From positions 1 to 29,963 of the forward strand of contig JBAVJB010000176.1 of the NCBI GenBank assembly GCA_049687495.1: 29,963 bases of DNA, read 5' to 3'. Below are positions 1 to 7,725 of the stretch, in pieces. Under the pieces are notes generated by a model. It saw nothing but the letters and a program-made list of their open reading frames with translations, was not told the DNA's origin and made no database searches. Positions within the stretch are counted from its first letter, which is position 1; each line of letters begins with the position of its first letter. Made by a program: the position numbers and the translations under genes. This DNA comes from Salinimicrobium sp049687495. GTDB lineage: Bacteria; Bacteroidota; Bacteroidia; Flavobacteriales; Flavobacteriaceae.

Positions 1-28
1 TTAAACCTTAAACCTTAAACCTTGAACC
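1..28. repeat. Four tandem 7-base units after pta
   Basis: Three exact copies of TTAAACC followed by one TTGAACC lie directly behind the pta stop codon, reaching the window edge; the last base is shared with the stop. The array may continue to the left. It probably sits between pta and the next gene, often ackA in this phylum, but that gene is not visible. Function unknown; slippage-type simple repeat is the plain reading. Confidence 0.7.
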
Positions 29-2121
29 TAGATCCCCTGCGCCTGGATGGCGGTAAGGATCACCGTATTAAATACGTCATCTACCGTACAACCGCGGCTT
101 AGATCATTCACCGGCTTGTTAAGTCCCTGCAACATTGGCCCAATGGCCAGGGCGCCTGTTTCTCGTTGCACCGCTTTATAGGTGTTGTTACCCGTATTCA
201 GGTCAGGGAAGATGAGCAGGCTCGCCTGTCCCGCAACTTCAGAATTTGGCAGCTTGCTTTTTCCAACTTTTGGATCTACAGCCGCATCATACTGGATTGG
301 GCCTTCTATCTTGAGGTCGGGCCGCTGTTGCTTCACGATCTCTGTAGCCTCGCGAACGCGGTCGACATCTTCTCCTTTTCCTGAACTTCCCGAAGAGTAG
401 GAGAGCATCGCGATCTTAGGCTCAATGCCAAAGGCTTTACTGCTTTCTGCGGAAGAGATACAGATCTCTGCCAGTTCTTCGGCAGTAGGGTTGGGATTGA
501 TCGCACAGTCGCCAAAAACCGACACCCTGTCTTCAAGGCACATGAAGAATACAGAAGAAACCACAGAAACTCCGGGTTTGGTCTTGATGAACTGCAGCGC
601 AGGCCTTATGGTGTGCTGTGTGGTATGAGCCGCACCCGAGACCATTCCGTCTGCATGGCCTTTGTAGATCATCATGGTTCCGAAGTAAGAAACATCGCTC
701 ATGAGATCGCGGGCAATATCCATATTGACATTCTTGTGCTTTCTTAGCTCGTAGAAGGTCTTGACGTAATCATCAAAATATTCAGAAGTAGCAGGATCGA
801 TGATGTTGAGTTTTTCGATATCCACCGGCAGGGCCAGTTTCATGATCAGCTTTTTGATCTCCTCTTTGTTACCCAGCAGCGTAAGGTCGACAATATCCAT
901 GGCCATAAGGCGGGAAGCGGCGGTAAGGATCCGCTCGTCTGTACCTTCGGGCAGCACGATATGTTTTCGCTGCTGTTGTGCCCTTTTCACCAGGCTGTAC
1001 TGGAACATTCTCGGGGTGATCCCTTTTGGTTTGAAATTCACAAAGCGCCCAATGAGCGGATCGATACTGATGTATTTCTCAAAAGTGCTTACCGAAGTCT
1101 CTATTTTTTGAGTGCTGTCGGCATAAATGTTCGATTTTATGGCACCTACCCGGTTAGTGACGTTAAAAGTTCCGTCTTCAACAGAAATAATAGGCACCAC
1201 CTGCGATAGCCCCTCGATAAGTTTTATAATGGAATCTTCGGGCACTAAACCGCCGGTGAGGATGATTCCTGAAATTCGCGGATAATTGCTGGAAATATGC
1301 GCCTGCAGCGCCCCCAGGATGATATCGGCACGGTCGCCGGGAGTGATCACCAGGCTTTCGTTCTTAAGATGGTTGAGATAATTGCGAAGCTGCATGGCAC
1401 CAACATTAAAACTACCGGATTGATTGTCAAGGAATTCCTCTCCAAAAAGTATCTTTCCGTCGAGCTCTTCCACGATCTCCTTTAAAGTAGGATTGGCCAG
1501 GGTGTTGATGAGGGGAATGGCAAACACCGCCACATCATCCGGCAAAAATTCCCGCATACCATTGGTTGCGACCGGTAAATTGGCAAATTCGATCTTGTTG
1601 CTCACCATTGCCAGCACGCGCACCTCTTTTCTAATAAAGGTTTGATATGCCATTTGCAGGCTGCCCATAAGGCCTTCTTTGGTTTTGCCGCGGCCGCTGG
1701 CCACGATGATCACCGGCAGACCAAGGTTCTTGGCAATGGTCACGTTCTCATCAAATTCAAAAACGCTGCCTTCGCCCGAGAAGTCACTGCCTTCAACGAG
1801 TACAAAATCAAAATCGTCTTCCAGTTTTTTGTACTTGCGAATGATGGTGTCTATCACTTCGCCGGATTTCCCGTCGTTTTGCTTCTGAATAACTTCAGAA
1901 CGCGTGTAAGCGAAAGCATCTTCATACTTTAGTTTAAGATCAAAATACTTTAGTACAGTGTCGAGATGATTATCTCTTTCGCCACCTTTTTTGTCGTTGA
2001 TTATTGGCCTAAAGTAGCCGACTTTTACTGTTTTTCCCAGCAAGGCCCTCATCAGTCCGAGAGAGATCAGCGACTTCCCGCTGTGCGGTTCTAAAGTCGC
2101 AATATATAGTCCTTTGTTCAT
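28..2121 (-). CDS. pta: Phosphate acetyltransferase, long form
   Basis: Interconverts acetyl-CoA and acetyl phosphate in the cytoplasm, normally together with acetate kinase in acetate overflow or uptake. The 697-residue product has the three-part layout of long Pta: an N-terminal P-loop domain (EPHSGKS near residues 11-17), a middle DRTGG-type domain (about 210-320), and the C-terminal catalytic PTA domain, with VSGAAHTTQHT, SGSSGKGEDVDR and a terminal NTGNNTYKAVQR segment. The reading frame is open further upstream to 2235, but I start at 2121 (MNKGLYIATLEPHSGKS), because the P-loop domain begins there and a TACTTTTG promoter box sits 17 bases ahead of it. ackA would be expected beyond the left edge. 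Intact and typical of the family. Confidence 0.96.
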   Translation of the reverse strand: MNKGLYIATLEPHSGKSLISLGLMRALLGKTVKVGYFRPIINDKKGGERDNHLDTVLKYFDLKLKYEDAFAYTRSEVIQKQNDGKSGEVIDTIIRKYKKLEDDFDFVLVEGSDFSGEGSVFEFDENVTIAKNLGLPVIIVASGRGKTKEGLMGSLQMAYQTFIRKEVRVLAMVSNKIEFANLPVATNGMREFLPDDVAVFAIPLINTLANPTLKEIVEELDGKILFGEEFLDNQSGSFNVGAMQLRNYLNHLKNESLVITPGDRADIILGALQAHISSNYPRISGIILTGGLVPEDSIIKLIEGLSQVVPIISVEDGTFNVTNRVGAIKSNIYADSTQKIETSVSTFEKYISIDPLIGRFVNFKPKGITPRMFQYSLVKRAQQQRKHIVLPEGTDERILTAASRLMAMDIVDLTLLGNKEEIKKLIMKLALPVDIEKLNIIDPATSEYFDDYVKTFYELRKHKNVNMDIARDLMSDVSYFGTMMIYKGHADGMVSGAAHTTQHTIRPALQFIKTKPGVSVVSSVFFMCLEDRVSVFGDCAINPNPTAEELAEICISSAESSKAFGIEPKIAMLSYSSGSSGKGEDVDRVREATEIVKQQRPDLKIEGPIQYDAAVDPKVGKSKLPNSEVAGQASLLIFPDLNTGNNTYKAVQRETGALAIGPMLQGLNKPVNDLSRGCTVDDVFNTVILTAIQAQGI

Positions 2122-2138
2122 AGTTGTAAATTCTGATG

Positions 2139-2146
2139 CAAAAGTA
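2139..2146 (-). promoter_or_regulatory. -7 promoter box for pta
   Basis: On the minus strand this reads TACTTTTG, an exact match to the Bacteroidota -7 consensus TAnnTTTG, 17 bases before the chosen pta start. No clear TTG at the -33 position was found. It supports the start at 2121 rather than the longer open frame. Confidence 0.5.
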
Positions 2147-2290
2147 AAGCATATATAAAAGTTGAACCGGCCGGGCGGGTTAAAAAGTCGTGAAAATGTG
2201 ATTAAAATCAGCTGAATCAGGACTCTTGTATCCAAGATAATTCCTGCGGAAAAAATCTCTTTTAAAAAAGTTATCTTAGAGAACGGATAT

Positions 2291-2320
2291 TTCAGTTGAA
2301 GTTTTCATGCTTCAACTGAA
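2291..2320. repeat. Perfect 11-base inverted repeat, 8-base loop
   Basis: TTCAGTTGAAG at 2291-2301 and its exact reverse complement CTTCAACTGAA at 2310-2320 flank TTTTCATG. It lies in the divergent gap between pta and the secreted-protein gene. The first possible ATG (2307) of the downstream frame falls in the loop, which argues that translation starts further on. It could be an operator, or a hairpin in the 5' leader. There is no T-tract directly after it, so it does not look like an intrinsic terminator. Confidence 0.7.
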
Positions 2321-2336
2321 AATGAATTTTTTCAAT

Positions 2337-2876
2337 ATGATACTTCGTAAATGGGTTTTTAGAAGCTGCTTTTTATTAATTGGTGTTCTTCCCACGTGGA
2401 GCTTTGCTCAAGAAAAAGACTGTGCCTGCTGTGACACTTCTTACAGTGATTTCGATTTTTGGGTAGGGGAGTGGATCGTGAAAAACAGTAAAGGAGAAAT
2501 CGTGGGAAAGAATACGATCCGGAAGCTGGAAGACAATTGTTTGATTTCAGAAACATGGACCGGAGTCAATGATTCATCCGGCAGGAGTTATAACTATTAT
2601 GACCGAAAAAAAGCCACCTGGAATCAACTCTGGATAAGCAATACAGGGAATGTGCTCAAGCTGGAAGGAAAGCTGGAGAACGGTAAAATGGTATTGACCG
2701 GGCCCGTAGAGTCCGGCGCAAAGGGTACTTACAGGAACCAAATCATTTGGACACCCAAAAACGACGGCACTGTTACACAGGAATGGGTCATAATGACCAA
2801 TGAAGATAAAGATAAGGAGCGGCTCTTCTATGGAATCTATTACCCGGTAAAGGACGAGCTTGAGATCAAAGAATAA
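2337..2876 (+). CDS. Secreted DUF1579-like beta-rich protein, function unknown
   Basis: About 179 residues. The N-terminus (MILRKWVFR, then a hydrophobic core ending WSFAQ) is a signal peptide with likely cleavage near residue 21, so the product is exported. The mature part opens with a small Cys cluster (CACC) and then DFDFWVGEWIV, the start typical of DUF1579-like barrel proteins that begin with F-D-F-W-x-G-x-W. The rest is rich in short beta strands with many W, G and N residues. No catalytic motif is visible. Alternative in-frame starts exist at 2307 and 2322; I prefer 2337 because it gives a compact signal peptide and clears the inverted repeat. The next gene starts 2 bases after the stop, so the two are probably co-transcribed. 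Family placement is tentative. Confidence 0.75.
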   Translation: MILRKWVFRSCFLLIGVLPTWSFAQEKDCACCDTSYSDFDFWVGEWIVKNSKGEIVGKNTIRKLEDNCLISETWTGVNDSSGRSYNYYDRKKATWNQLWISNTGNVLKLEGKLENGKMVLTGPVESGAKGTYRNQIIWTPKNDGTVTQEWVIMTNEDKDKERLFYGIYYPVKDELEIKE

Positions 2877-2878
2877 TT

Positions 2879-3607
2879 ATGAAAGACTATTTTTCTTCAA
2901 ATTCTGCGGAATATGCTAAATTTCGTCCTACCTATCCACCTGAACTTTTTGAATTTCTGAAGCAGTTGGACATCCCGAAGCAGCGTGCCTGGGACTGCGG
3001 CACCGGAAACGGGCAGGTAGCCGGGAAGCTGGCCGAATTCTTTGCTGAAGTTAAGGCGAGCGATATCAGTAAAAATCAGCTGGAACATGCGGTCCAAAAA
3101 AGCAATATTTCGTACGCTTTACAACCTGCCGAAAAAACCGATTTTCCCGATGATTTTTTCGACCTGGTCACCGTTGCCCAGGCCATTCACTGGTTCGATT
3201 TCGAGGCTTTTTATCATGAAGTGAAGCGGGTCATGAAGCCCTGCGGATATATAGCAGTCATAGGTTATGGACTTTTCCGCAGTAATCCTGAAACAAATAA
3301 GATCATAGATCATTTTTACCGGGAGATCGTGGGCCCATACTGGTATCCGGAAAGAAAATACCTGGATAAGAAGTATAAGAGCATTCCTTTTCCCTTTAAA
3401 GAAGTAGAAACACCCCATTTTAAAAGCAGGGAAAACTGGAGCCTGGAGCGGTTACTCGGGTATTTGAACACCTGGTCATCGGTAAAGAACTATGGGCGTC
3501 AAAAAGGGGAAAATGCGGTGGGTTTAATAGAGGAGGAGCTGCAGCAAAGTTTTGGGGCAGCGGGAGAGGTGGAATTTCCAATCCTTTTTCGGCTGGGAAA
3601 GGTTTGA
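2879..3607 (+). CDS. Class I SAM-dependent methyltransferase
   Basis: A 242-residue cytoplasmic enzyme of the Methyltransf_11 type. Motif I for S-adenosylmethionine binding is seen as AWDCGTGNGQVAGKL (about 38-52), followed by an acidic residue at the end of strand 2 (KASDISKNQLE) and the motif IV region FFDLVTVAQAIHWFDF, which is characteristic of the family that includes yeast trans-aconitate methyltransferase-like proteins. The start is 2 bases after the preceding stop, giving a two-gene operon with the secreted protein. The substrate cannot be read from sequence; small organic acids or lipids are possible. It ends in an ordinary family C-terminus (FPILFRLGKV), so it is complete. No terminator is evident after it. 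Confidence 0.88.
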   Translation: MKDYFSSNSAEYAKFRPTYPPELFEFLKQLDIPKQRAWDCGTGNGQVAGKLAEFFAEVKASDISKNQLEHAVQKSNISYALQPAEKTDFPDDFFDLVTVAQAIHWFDFEAFYHEVKRVMKPCGYIAVIGYGLFRSNPETNKIIDHFYREIVGPYWYPERKYLDKKYKSIPFPFKEVETPHFKSRENWSLERLLGYLNTWSSVKNYGRQKGENAVGLIEEELQQSFGAAGEVEFPILFRLGKV

Positions 3608-3708
3608 AAAATGACATTATTGAGGGGTGATTTCAAATAAGGTTTTAAACCTTCTGCCACGAAACACGAATTGTCTTCGCGTTCTTCGCGGGAAAGGATT
3701 CCGCATTT

Positions 3709-3766
3709 AAAATTTAAAATTCAAGATCAAGAGGTTCCAAAAATGCCACTTTAGAAGTCTCTTTTC
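3709..3766. repeat. Direct repeat copy A (about 58 bases)
   Basis: Aligns without gaps to 3886-3943 with 9 differences in 58 positions. Both copies contain the shared core ATCAAGAGGTTC and a degenerate AAAAATGCCATTTT palindrome. Function unknown. Confidence 0.7.
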
Positions 3767-3885
3767 TTTGCTCTCTTGTCTCTTATACAGTATTTCTTCC
3801 GCGGACATCTGCGACATCTGCAGGAAAAAATCTTTGCGTTCTTGGCGAGAATCTTTGGGGCCTCTGCGAGAAAAATTTCGAATTC

Positions 3886-3943
3886 AACATTTAAGATTCA
3901 ATATCAAGAGGTTCTAAAAAAGCCATTTTCGAAGTCAATTTTC
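3886..3943. repeat. Direct repeat copy B (about 58 bases)
   Basis: Second copy of the repeat at 3709-3766, 177 bases downstream in the same orientation. It is followed by TTCCGAAGAAATTCC, a string that nearly recurs at 5248-5261 after ychF. Confidence 0.7.
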
Positions 3944-3993
3944 CGAAGAAATTCCAGAGAAGAATAGGAGCCTCGAATTCCAATTCATATGAC

Positions 3994-4001
3994 TATATTT
4001 G
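3994..4001 (+). promoter_or_regulatory. -7 promoter box for ychF
   Basis: TATATTTG matches TAnnTTTG exactly, 32 bases before the ychF start. No TTG is found 17-23 bases upstream, so the -33 element is weak or absent. Confidence 0.45.
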
Positions 4002-4033
4002 CACCCGCCAAAAAGTGCATCAAAACATATTTT

Positions 4034-5128
4034 ATGAAAGCCGGAATTGTAGGATTACCAAACGTAGGAAAATCAACCCTTTTTAACTGTCTCTCAAACG
4101 CGAAGGCGCAAAGCGCGAACTTCCCGTTCTGTACCATTGAACCTAACATTGGAGTGGTCAACGTACCCGACCGAAGACTTGAAAAGCTGGAAAGTCTTGT
4201 GAATCCTGAGCGCGTGTTGCCTGCTACCGTTGAGATCGTTGATATTGCCGGGCTTGTAAAAGGTGCAAGTAAAGGAGAAGGATTGGGAAACCAGTTCCTG
4301 GGGAACATTCGTGAGACAGATGCCATCCTACACGTGTTGAGATGCTTTGAAAATGATAATATTGTGCATGTGGATGGGGCCATTAATCCTGTAAGGGACA
4401 AGGAAACCATCGACATGGAGCTGCAGCTAAAAGATCTTGAGACGGCAGAGAAGAAACTGGACAAGGTAAAACGTGCTGCCAAAACCGGGAACAAAGAGGC
4501 TCAGAAAGAAGAAGCTGCACTTTTAAAGGTAAAACAAGGTTTGGAAGCCGGAAATTCTGTGCGTGCCGTTGATCTTACCGAAGCTGAAAGAGAAGAATTC
4601 ATTCGCCCCATGCAATTCATTACAGATAAGCCTGTGATGTACGTTTGCAATGTGAACGAGAGCGATGCCGTGACCGGAAATGACTATGTAGAGAAGGTGA
4701 AAGAGGCTGTGAAGGGTGAAGGAGCAGAGGTTTTAGTACTGGCGGTTGGAACCGAGGCTGATATTACCGAGCTTGAAGATTATGAGGAGCGGCAGATGTT
4801 CTTACAGGACATAGGACTTGATGAGCCGGGATCTGCCAAACTTATTCGCGGAGCTTATAACCTGCTGAACCTGCAAACCTATTTTACCGCAGGGGTAAAA
4901 GAAGTACGTGCCTGGACCATTCCTGTTGGCGCTACAGCCCCACAGGCGGCAGGTGTTATCCATACCGATTTTGAAAAAGGCTTTATTCGTGCCGAAGTGA
5001 TCGCCTATGACGATTACGTTGCCTACGGAAGTGAGGCCAAGGTCAAAGAAGCCGGGAAAATGCGTGTAGAAGGAAAAGAATATATCGTCAAAGACGGGGA
5101 CGTGATGCATTTCAGGTTCAACGTATAA
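4034..5128 (+). CDS. ychF: YchF/OLA1-family P-loop ATPase
   Basis: A 364-residue cytoplasmic translation-associated NTPase of the Obg-related YchF family, known to bind ribosomes and to prefer ATP over GTP. Motifs seen are G1 GLPNVGKST (about 7-15), G3 DIAGLVKGASKGEGLG, a helical hairpin with charged coiled-coil character (about 120-200), and a C-terminal TGS domain (about 280-364) ending in VMHFRFNV. The frame is open back to 3989, but MKAGIVGLPNVGKST at 4034 is the family's standard N-terminus, and the TATATTTG box lies inside the longer version. Length is normal. It is transcribed alone and followed by two hairpins. Confidence 0.97.
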   Translation: MKAGIVGLPNVGKSTLFNCLSNAKAQSANFPFCTIEPNIGVVNVPDRRLEKLESLVNPERVLPATVEIVDIAGLVKGASKGEGLGNQFLGNIRETDAILHVLRCFENDNIVHVDGAINPVRDKETIDMELQLKDLETAEKKLDKVKRAAKTGNKEAQKEEAALLKVKQGLEAGNSVRAVDLTEAEREEFIRPMQFITDKPVMYVCNVNESDAVTGNDYVEKVKEAVKGEGAEVLVLAVGTEADITELEDYEERQMFLQDIGLDEPGSAKLIRGAYNLLNLQTYFTAGVKEVRAWTIPVGATAPQAAGVIHTDFEKGFIRAEVIAYDDYVAYGSEAKVKEAGKMRVEGKEYIVKDGDVMHFRFNV

Positions 5129-5162
5129 TAGATCTGAGATTTTAAATATTAGAGTAAACTAT

Positions 5163-5186
5163 AGGAGCGCGATGAATCGCGCTCCT
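5163..5186. repeat. GC-rich perfect hairpin after ychF
   Basis: AGGAGCGCGAT (5163-5173) and ATCGCGCTCCT (5176-5186) form an 11-pair stem with a 2-base centre. It resembles the short dispersed palindromes found between genes in this phylum. It may add to transcription stop or mRNA stability downstream of ychF. Confidence 0.65.
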
Positions 5187-5199
5187 GTTGGTTTTAGCC

Positions 5200-5230
5200 C
5201 TCACAGGTTCCAAGACCTGTGAGATCTTTT
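5200..5230 (+). terminator. Hairpin with T-run after ychF
   Basis: CTCACAGGT (5200-5208) pairs with ACCTGTGAG (5215-5223) over a 6-base loop and is followed by ATCTTTTT. It has the shape of an intrinsic terminator for ychF, though the T-run is short. The same stem type is also known as a dispersed intergenic repeat in this phylum. Confidence 0.55.
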
Positions 5231-5263
5231 TAGGATGTAAAATCTCTTCCGAAGAAATGCCTC

Positions 5264-5278
5264 AAAAATGCTATTTTT
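5264..5278. repeat. Short AAAAATG-C-TATTTTT near-palindrome
   Basis: One of several intergenic copies of a motif close to AAAAATGnCATTTTT. Others are at 3739, 3916, 20901, 27832 and 27925. Confidence 0.5.
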
Positions 5279-5384
5279 GGAAGGGCTTAATTTTTGTGAA
5301 ACAATTGTTAATTATTTTACAAGCCGAAAATTTCAACTTTTTTCGGGAAACCTTATATTAGCCACATAACTGCAGGAAATCACG

Positions 5385-7253
5385 ATGAGCGAAGAAACTA
5401 AATATACCGAGGATAATATCCGGTCACTGGATTGGAAAGAGCACATTAGAATGCGTCCCGGGATGTATATTGGTAAACTTGGCGATGGTTCCAGTGCCGA
5501 TGATGGGATCTATATTCTTCTAAAAGAGGTGATCGATAACTGTATCGATGAATTTGTCATGGGTGCAGGAAAGACCATCGAGATCTCTGTGCAGAATAAC
5601 CGCGTGATCGTAAGAGATTACGGGCGTGGAATTCCGCTTGGGAAGGTGGTCGATGTGGTTTCCAAGATGAACACAGGTGGAAAATACGATTCCCGTGCTT
5701 TCAAAAAATCTGTAGGTCTTAACGGGGTTGGTACCAAGGCAGTAAATGCACTTTCATCCAACTTCAGGGTAGAATCTACCCGTGATGGGCAGTCACATTC
5801 CGCCGATTTTGAGCAGGGGAACCTTGTGAACGAGGAACACCTGGAGGAGACTTCCAGGAGACGCGGGACCAAAGTGACCTTTATTCCCGATGAGCTCATC
5901 TTTAAAAATTATAAATTCCGTTCAGAATATATTGAGAAGATGCTGAAGAACTACGTGTACCTCAATCCGGGGCTCACGATAGTTTTTAATGGCGAAAAAT
6001 TCTATTCTGAAGACGGTCTTAAAGATCTTCTTTCCGACAGCAGTAAGGATGATGACAGGTTGTATCCCATCATTCACCTGAGAGGGAATGATATAGAGGT
6101 GGCCATTACCCACAGCAAAACGCAATACAGCGAGGAGTACCACTCTTTTGTGAACGGGCAGCATACCTCCCAGGGAGGAACGCATTTGGCGGCCTTCAGG
6201 GAAGCGGTGGTGAAAACCCTGCGCGAGTTCTACGGAAAGAATTATGAATCCAGTGACGTTAGAAAATCGATGGTTGCGGCTATTTCCATAAAGGTAATGG
6301 AGCCTGTATTTGAGAGCCAGACCAAAACCAAGCTTGGGTCAACAGATATGGGAGGTGACCTGCCAACAGTTAGGACTTACATCAACGATTTCCTGAAAAC
6401 GCATCTTGATAACTACCTTCACAAAAACCCTGAAACAGCCGAGCTGCTTCAGCGCAAGATCCTGCAGGCAGAGAGGGAGCGAAAAGAGCTTTCCGGGATC
6501 AGGAAACTGGCAAAAGACAGGGCAAAAAAAGCCAGTCTGCATAACAAAAAGCTGCGCGACTGCCGTATCCATCTTGGGGACAGTAAAAAGGAAAGGTATC
6601 TTGAAACCACCCTTTTTATAACCGAGGGGGATTCTGCGAGTGGTTCTATAACCAAATCAAGAGATGTGAATACCCAGGCGGCATTCAGCTTAAAAGGAAA
6701 ACCGCTTAACAGCTACGGCCTTAGCAAAAAGATCGTATACGAGAACGAGGAATTCAACCTGCTGCAGGCAGCGCTTAATATCGAAGAATCTATGGAAGAT
6801 CTTCGGTATAACAATATTGTGATCGCGACAGATGCCGATGTTGACGGAATGCACATCAGGCTGCTGCTCATCACCTTCTTCCTTCAGTTCTTCCCAGAGC
6901 TTATTAAGGAGAACCATCTTTACATTTTACAAACCCCGCTCTTTAGAGTAAGGAATAAGAAGGAAACCATCTACTGCTATAGCGAATATGAAAGACAGCA
7001 GGCGGTGGCAAAACTTTCCGGGAAACCTGAAATCACACGATTTAAAGGGTTAGGGGAGATCTCACCGGATGAGTTCAAGAATTTTATTGGAGAAGATATT
7101 CGGCTTGACCCGGTAATGCTTGATAAAGACATGTCAATAGAGGAGTTGCTTAGCTTCTACATGGGCAAAAACACGCCGGACAGGCAGGAATTCATTATAG
7201 ATAACCTCAAGGTGGAACTTGATCTAGTCGAGGAACAGGCAAATGCGGTTTAA
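5385..7253 (+). CDS. parE: DNA topoisomerase IV subunit B
   Basis: ATPase subunit of a type IIA topoisomerase that decatenates daughter chromosomes with ParC. The 622-residue product shows the GHKL fold: EVIDNCIDEF (48-57), DYGRGIPLG (78-86) and GLNGVGTKAVNAL (111-123). It then has the transducer domain and the TOPRIM motifs ITEGDSASG (about 410-420) and ATDADVDGMH (about 481-490). The absence of the long GyrB-type insert and the adjacent parC identify it as ParE rather than GyrB. A TATATTAG near-match to the -7 box lies 24 bases before the start. It opens a four-gene run; the next gene overlaps its last 11 bases. Confidence 0.94.
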   Translation: MSEETKYTEDNIRSLDWKEHIRMRPGMYIGKLGDGSSADDGIYILLKEVIDNCIDEFVMGAGKTIEISVQNNRVIVRDYGRGIPLGKVVDVVSKMNTGGKYDSRAFKKSVGLNGVGTKAVNALSSNFRVESTRDGQSHSADFEQGNLVNEEHLEETSRRRGTKVTFIPDELIFKNYKFRSEYIEKMLKNYVYLNPGLTIVFNGEKFYSEDGLKDLLSDSSKDDDRLYPIIHLRGNDIEVAITHSKTQYSEEYHSFVNGQHTSQGGTHLAAFREAVVKTLREFYGKNYESSDVRKSMVAAISIKVMEPVFESQTKTKLGSTDMGGDLPTVRTYINDFLKTHLDNYLHKNPETAELLQRKILQAERERKELSGIRKLAKDRAKKASLHNKKLRDCRIHLGDSKKERYLETTLFITEGDSASGSITKSRDVNTQAAFSLKGKPLNSYGLSKKIVYENEEFNLLQAALNIEESMEDLRYNNIVIATDADVDGMHIRLLLITFFLQFFPELIKENHLYILQTPLFRVRNKKETIYCYSEYERQQAVAKLSGKPEITRFKGLGEISPDEFKNFIGEDIRLDPVMLDKDMSIEELLSFYMGKNTPDRQEFIIDNLKVELDLVEEQANAV

Positions 7254-7725
7254 CAACAGGAAAGAGACCAGTATAGTGCCCTCCATCTACATTATTGTGG
7301 TGGCGGTGTTTCTAACCAATGCGTTTGCTTCGGTAGAGATCAAATATGATGATGTCCCGTTCAACTACAGCAGTCTCATTCCAAACGCCATAGCACTGGT
7401 TATTGCGATCTACATTTTTATGGTTGGAAAATCCTTCGACTTTGACAGTGATGGAGAAACCATCAACATAAAAAGCAACGGATTATTGGTGTCAAAGTTC
7501 ATGCATTACAGAGAGCAGAGAACAGAAGTTCCGAAATCAAAACTTCAGAATTTCAAGGTAGAAAATTACTTTTTCTATAAAGTATTGCACATCTACATCA
7601 ACTCCCGCAATAAAAGAGGCTATAGACATTACAAGTATAATATCACCTTTTTGAGAGGTAAGAAGATAAAATCTCTGAAGATATCTCTGGCCAAAGTGCT
7701 GGAGAAAAACAAAGCAAAGGCTTAA
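7243..7725 (+). CDS. Small two-helix membrane protein in the parE-parC operon
   Basis: A 160-residue protein I do not recognise by name. Two hydrophobic helices are evident (about 13-33 and 45-65), joined by a short loop, followed by a roughly 90-residue soluble part alternating strands and basic residues (FDSDGETINI, HYREQRTEVPKSKL, YRHYKYNITFLRGKKI). The helix-hairpin plus beta-rich tail resembles bacterial PH-like membrane proteins, but this is only an impression of fold. It starts inside the last 11 bases of parE and its stop abuts the parC ATG with no gap, so translation is almost surely coupled to both. No signal-peptide cleavage site is evident. A role in tying topoisomerase IV to the membrane or simple hitch-hiking are both possible; sequence cannot decide. 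Confidence 0.85.
   Translation: MRFNNRKETSIVPSIYIIVVAVFLTNAFASVEIKYDDVPFNYSSLIPNAIALVIAIYIFMVGKSFDFDSDGETINIKSNGLLVSKFMHYREQRTEVPKSKLQNFKVENYFFYKVLHIYINSRNKRGYRHYKYNITFLRGKKIKSLKISLAKVLEKNKAKA

Larger units (their letters stand above)
3608..4033. other. Gene-free stretch with degenerate repeats
   Basis: No credible gene is seen in these 426 bases. The stretch contains repeated fragments of the type TTCTTCGCG / TTGCGTTCTTGGCGAGA / CTCTGCGAGAAA, a degenerate pattern common between genes of this phylum, plus a pair of about 58-base direct repeats (annotated separately). The last 40 bases carry the ychF promoter. Short open frames here have unlike-protein composition and no family resemblance. 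Confidence 0.6.

Noticed and set aside
1..28. Telomere-like repeat
   Set aside because: Although TTAAACC resembles some telomeric units, only four copies are present next to a bacterial gene; an end of a linear replicon is not supported.
3776..3967. Open frame of 63 codons before ychF
   Set aside because: It falls in degenerate repeats, and its translation reflects repeated GCGAGA-type fragments rather than a protein.
3985..4494. Minus-strand frame of 169 codons over the ychF start
   Set aside because: Antisense shadow of ychF, serine-rich and without any recognisable motif.
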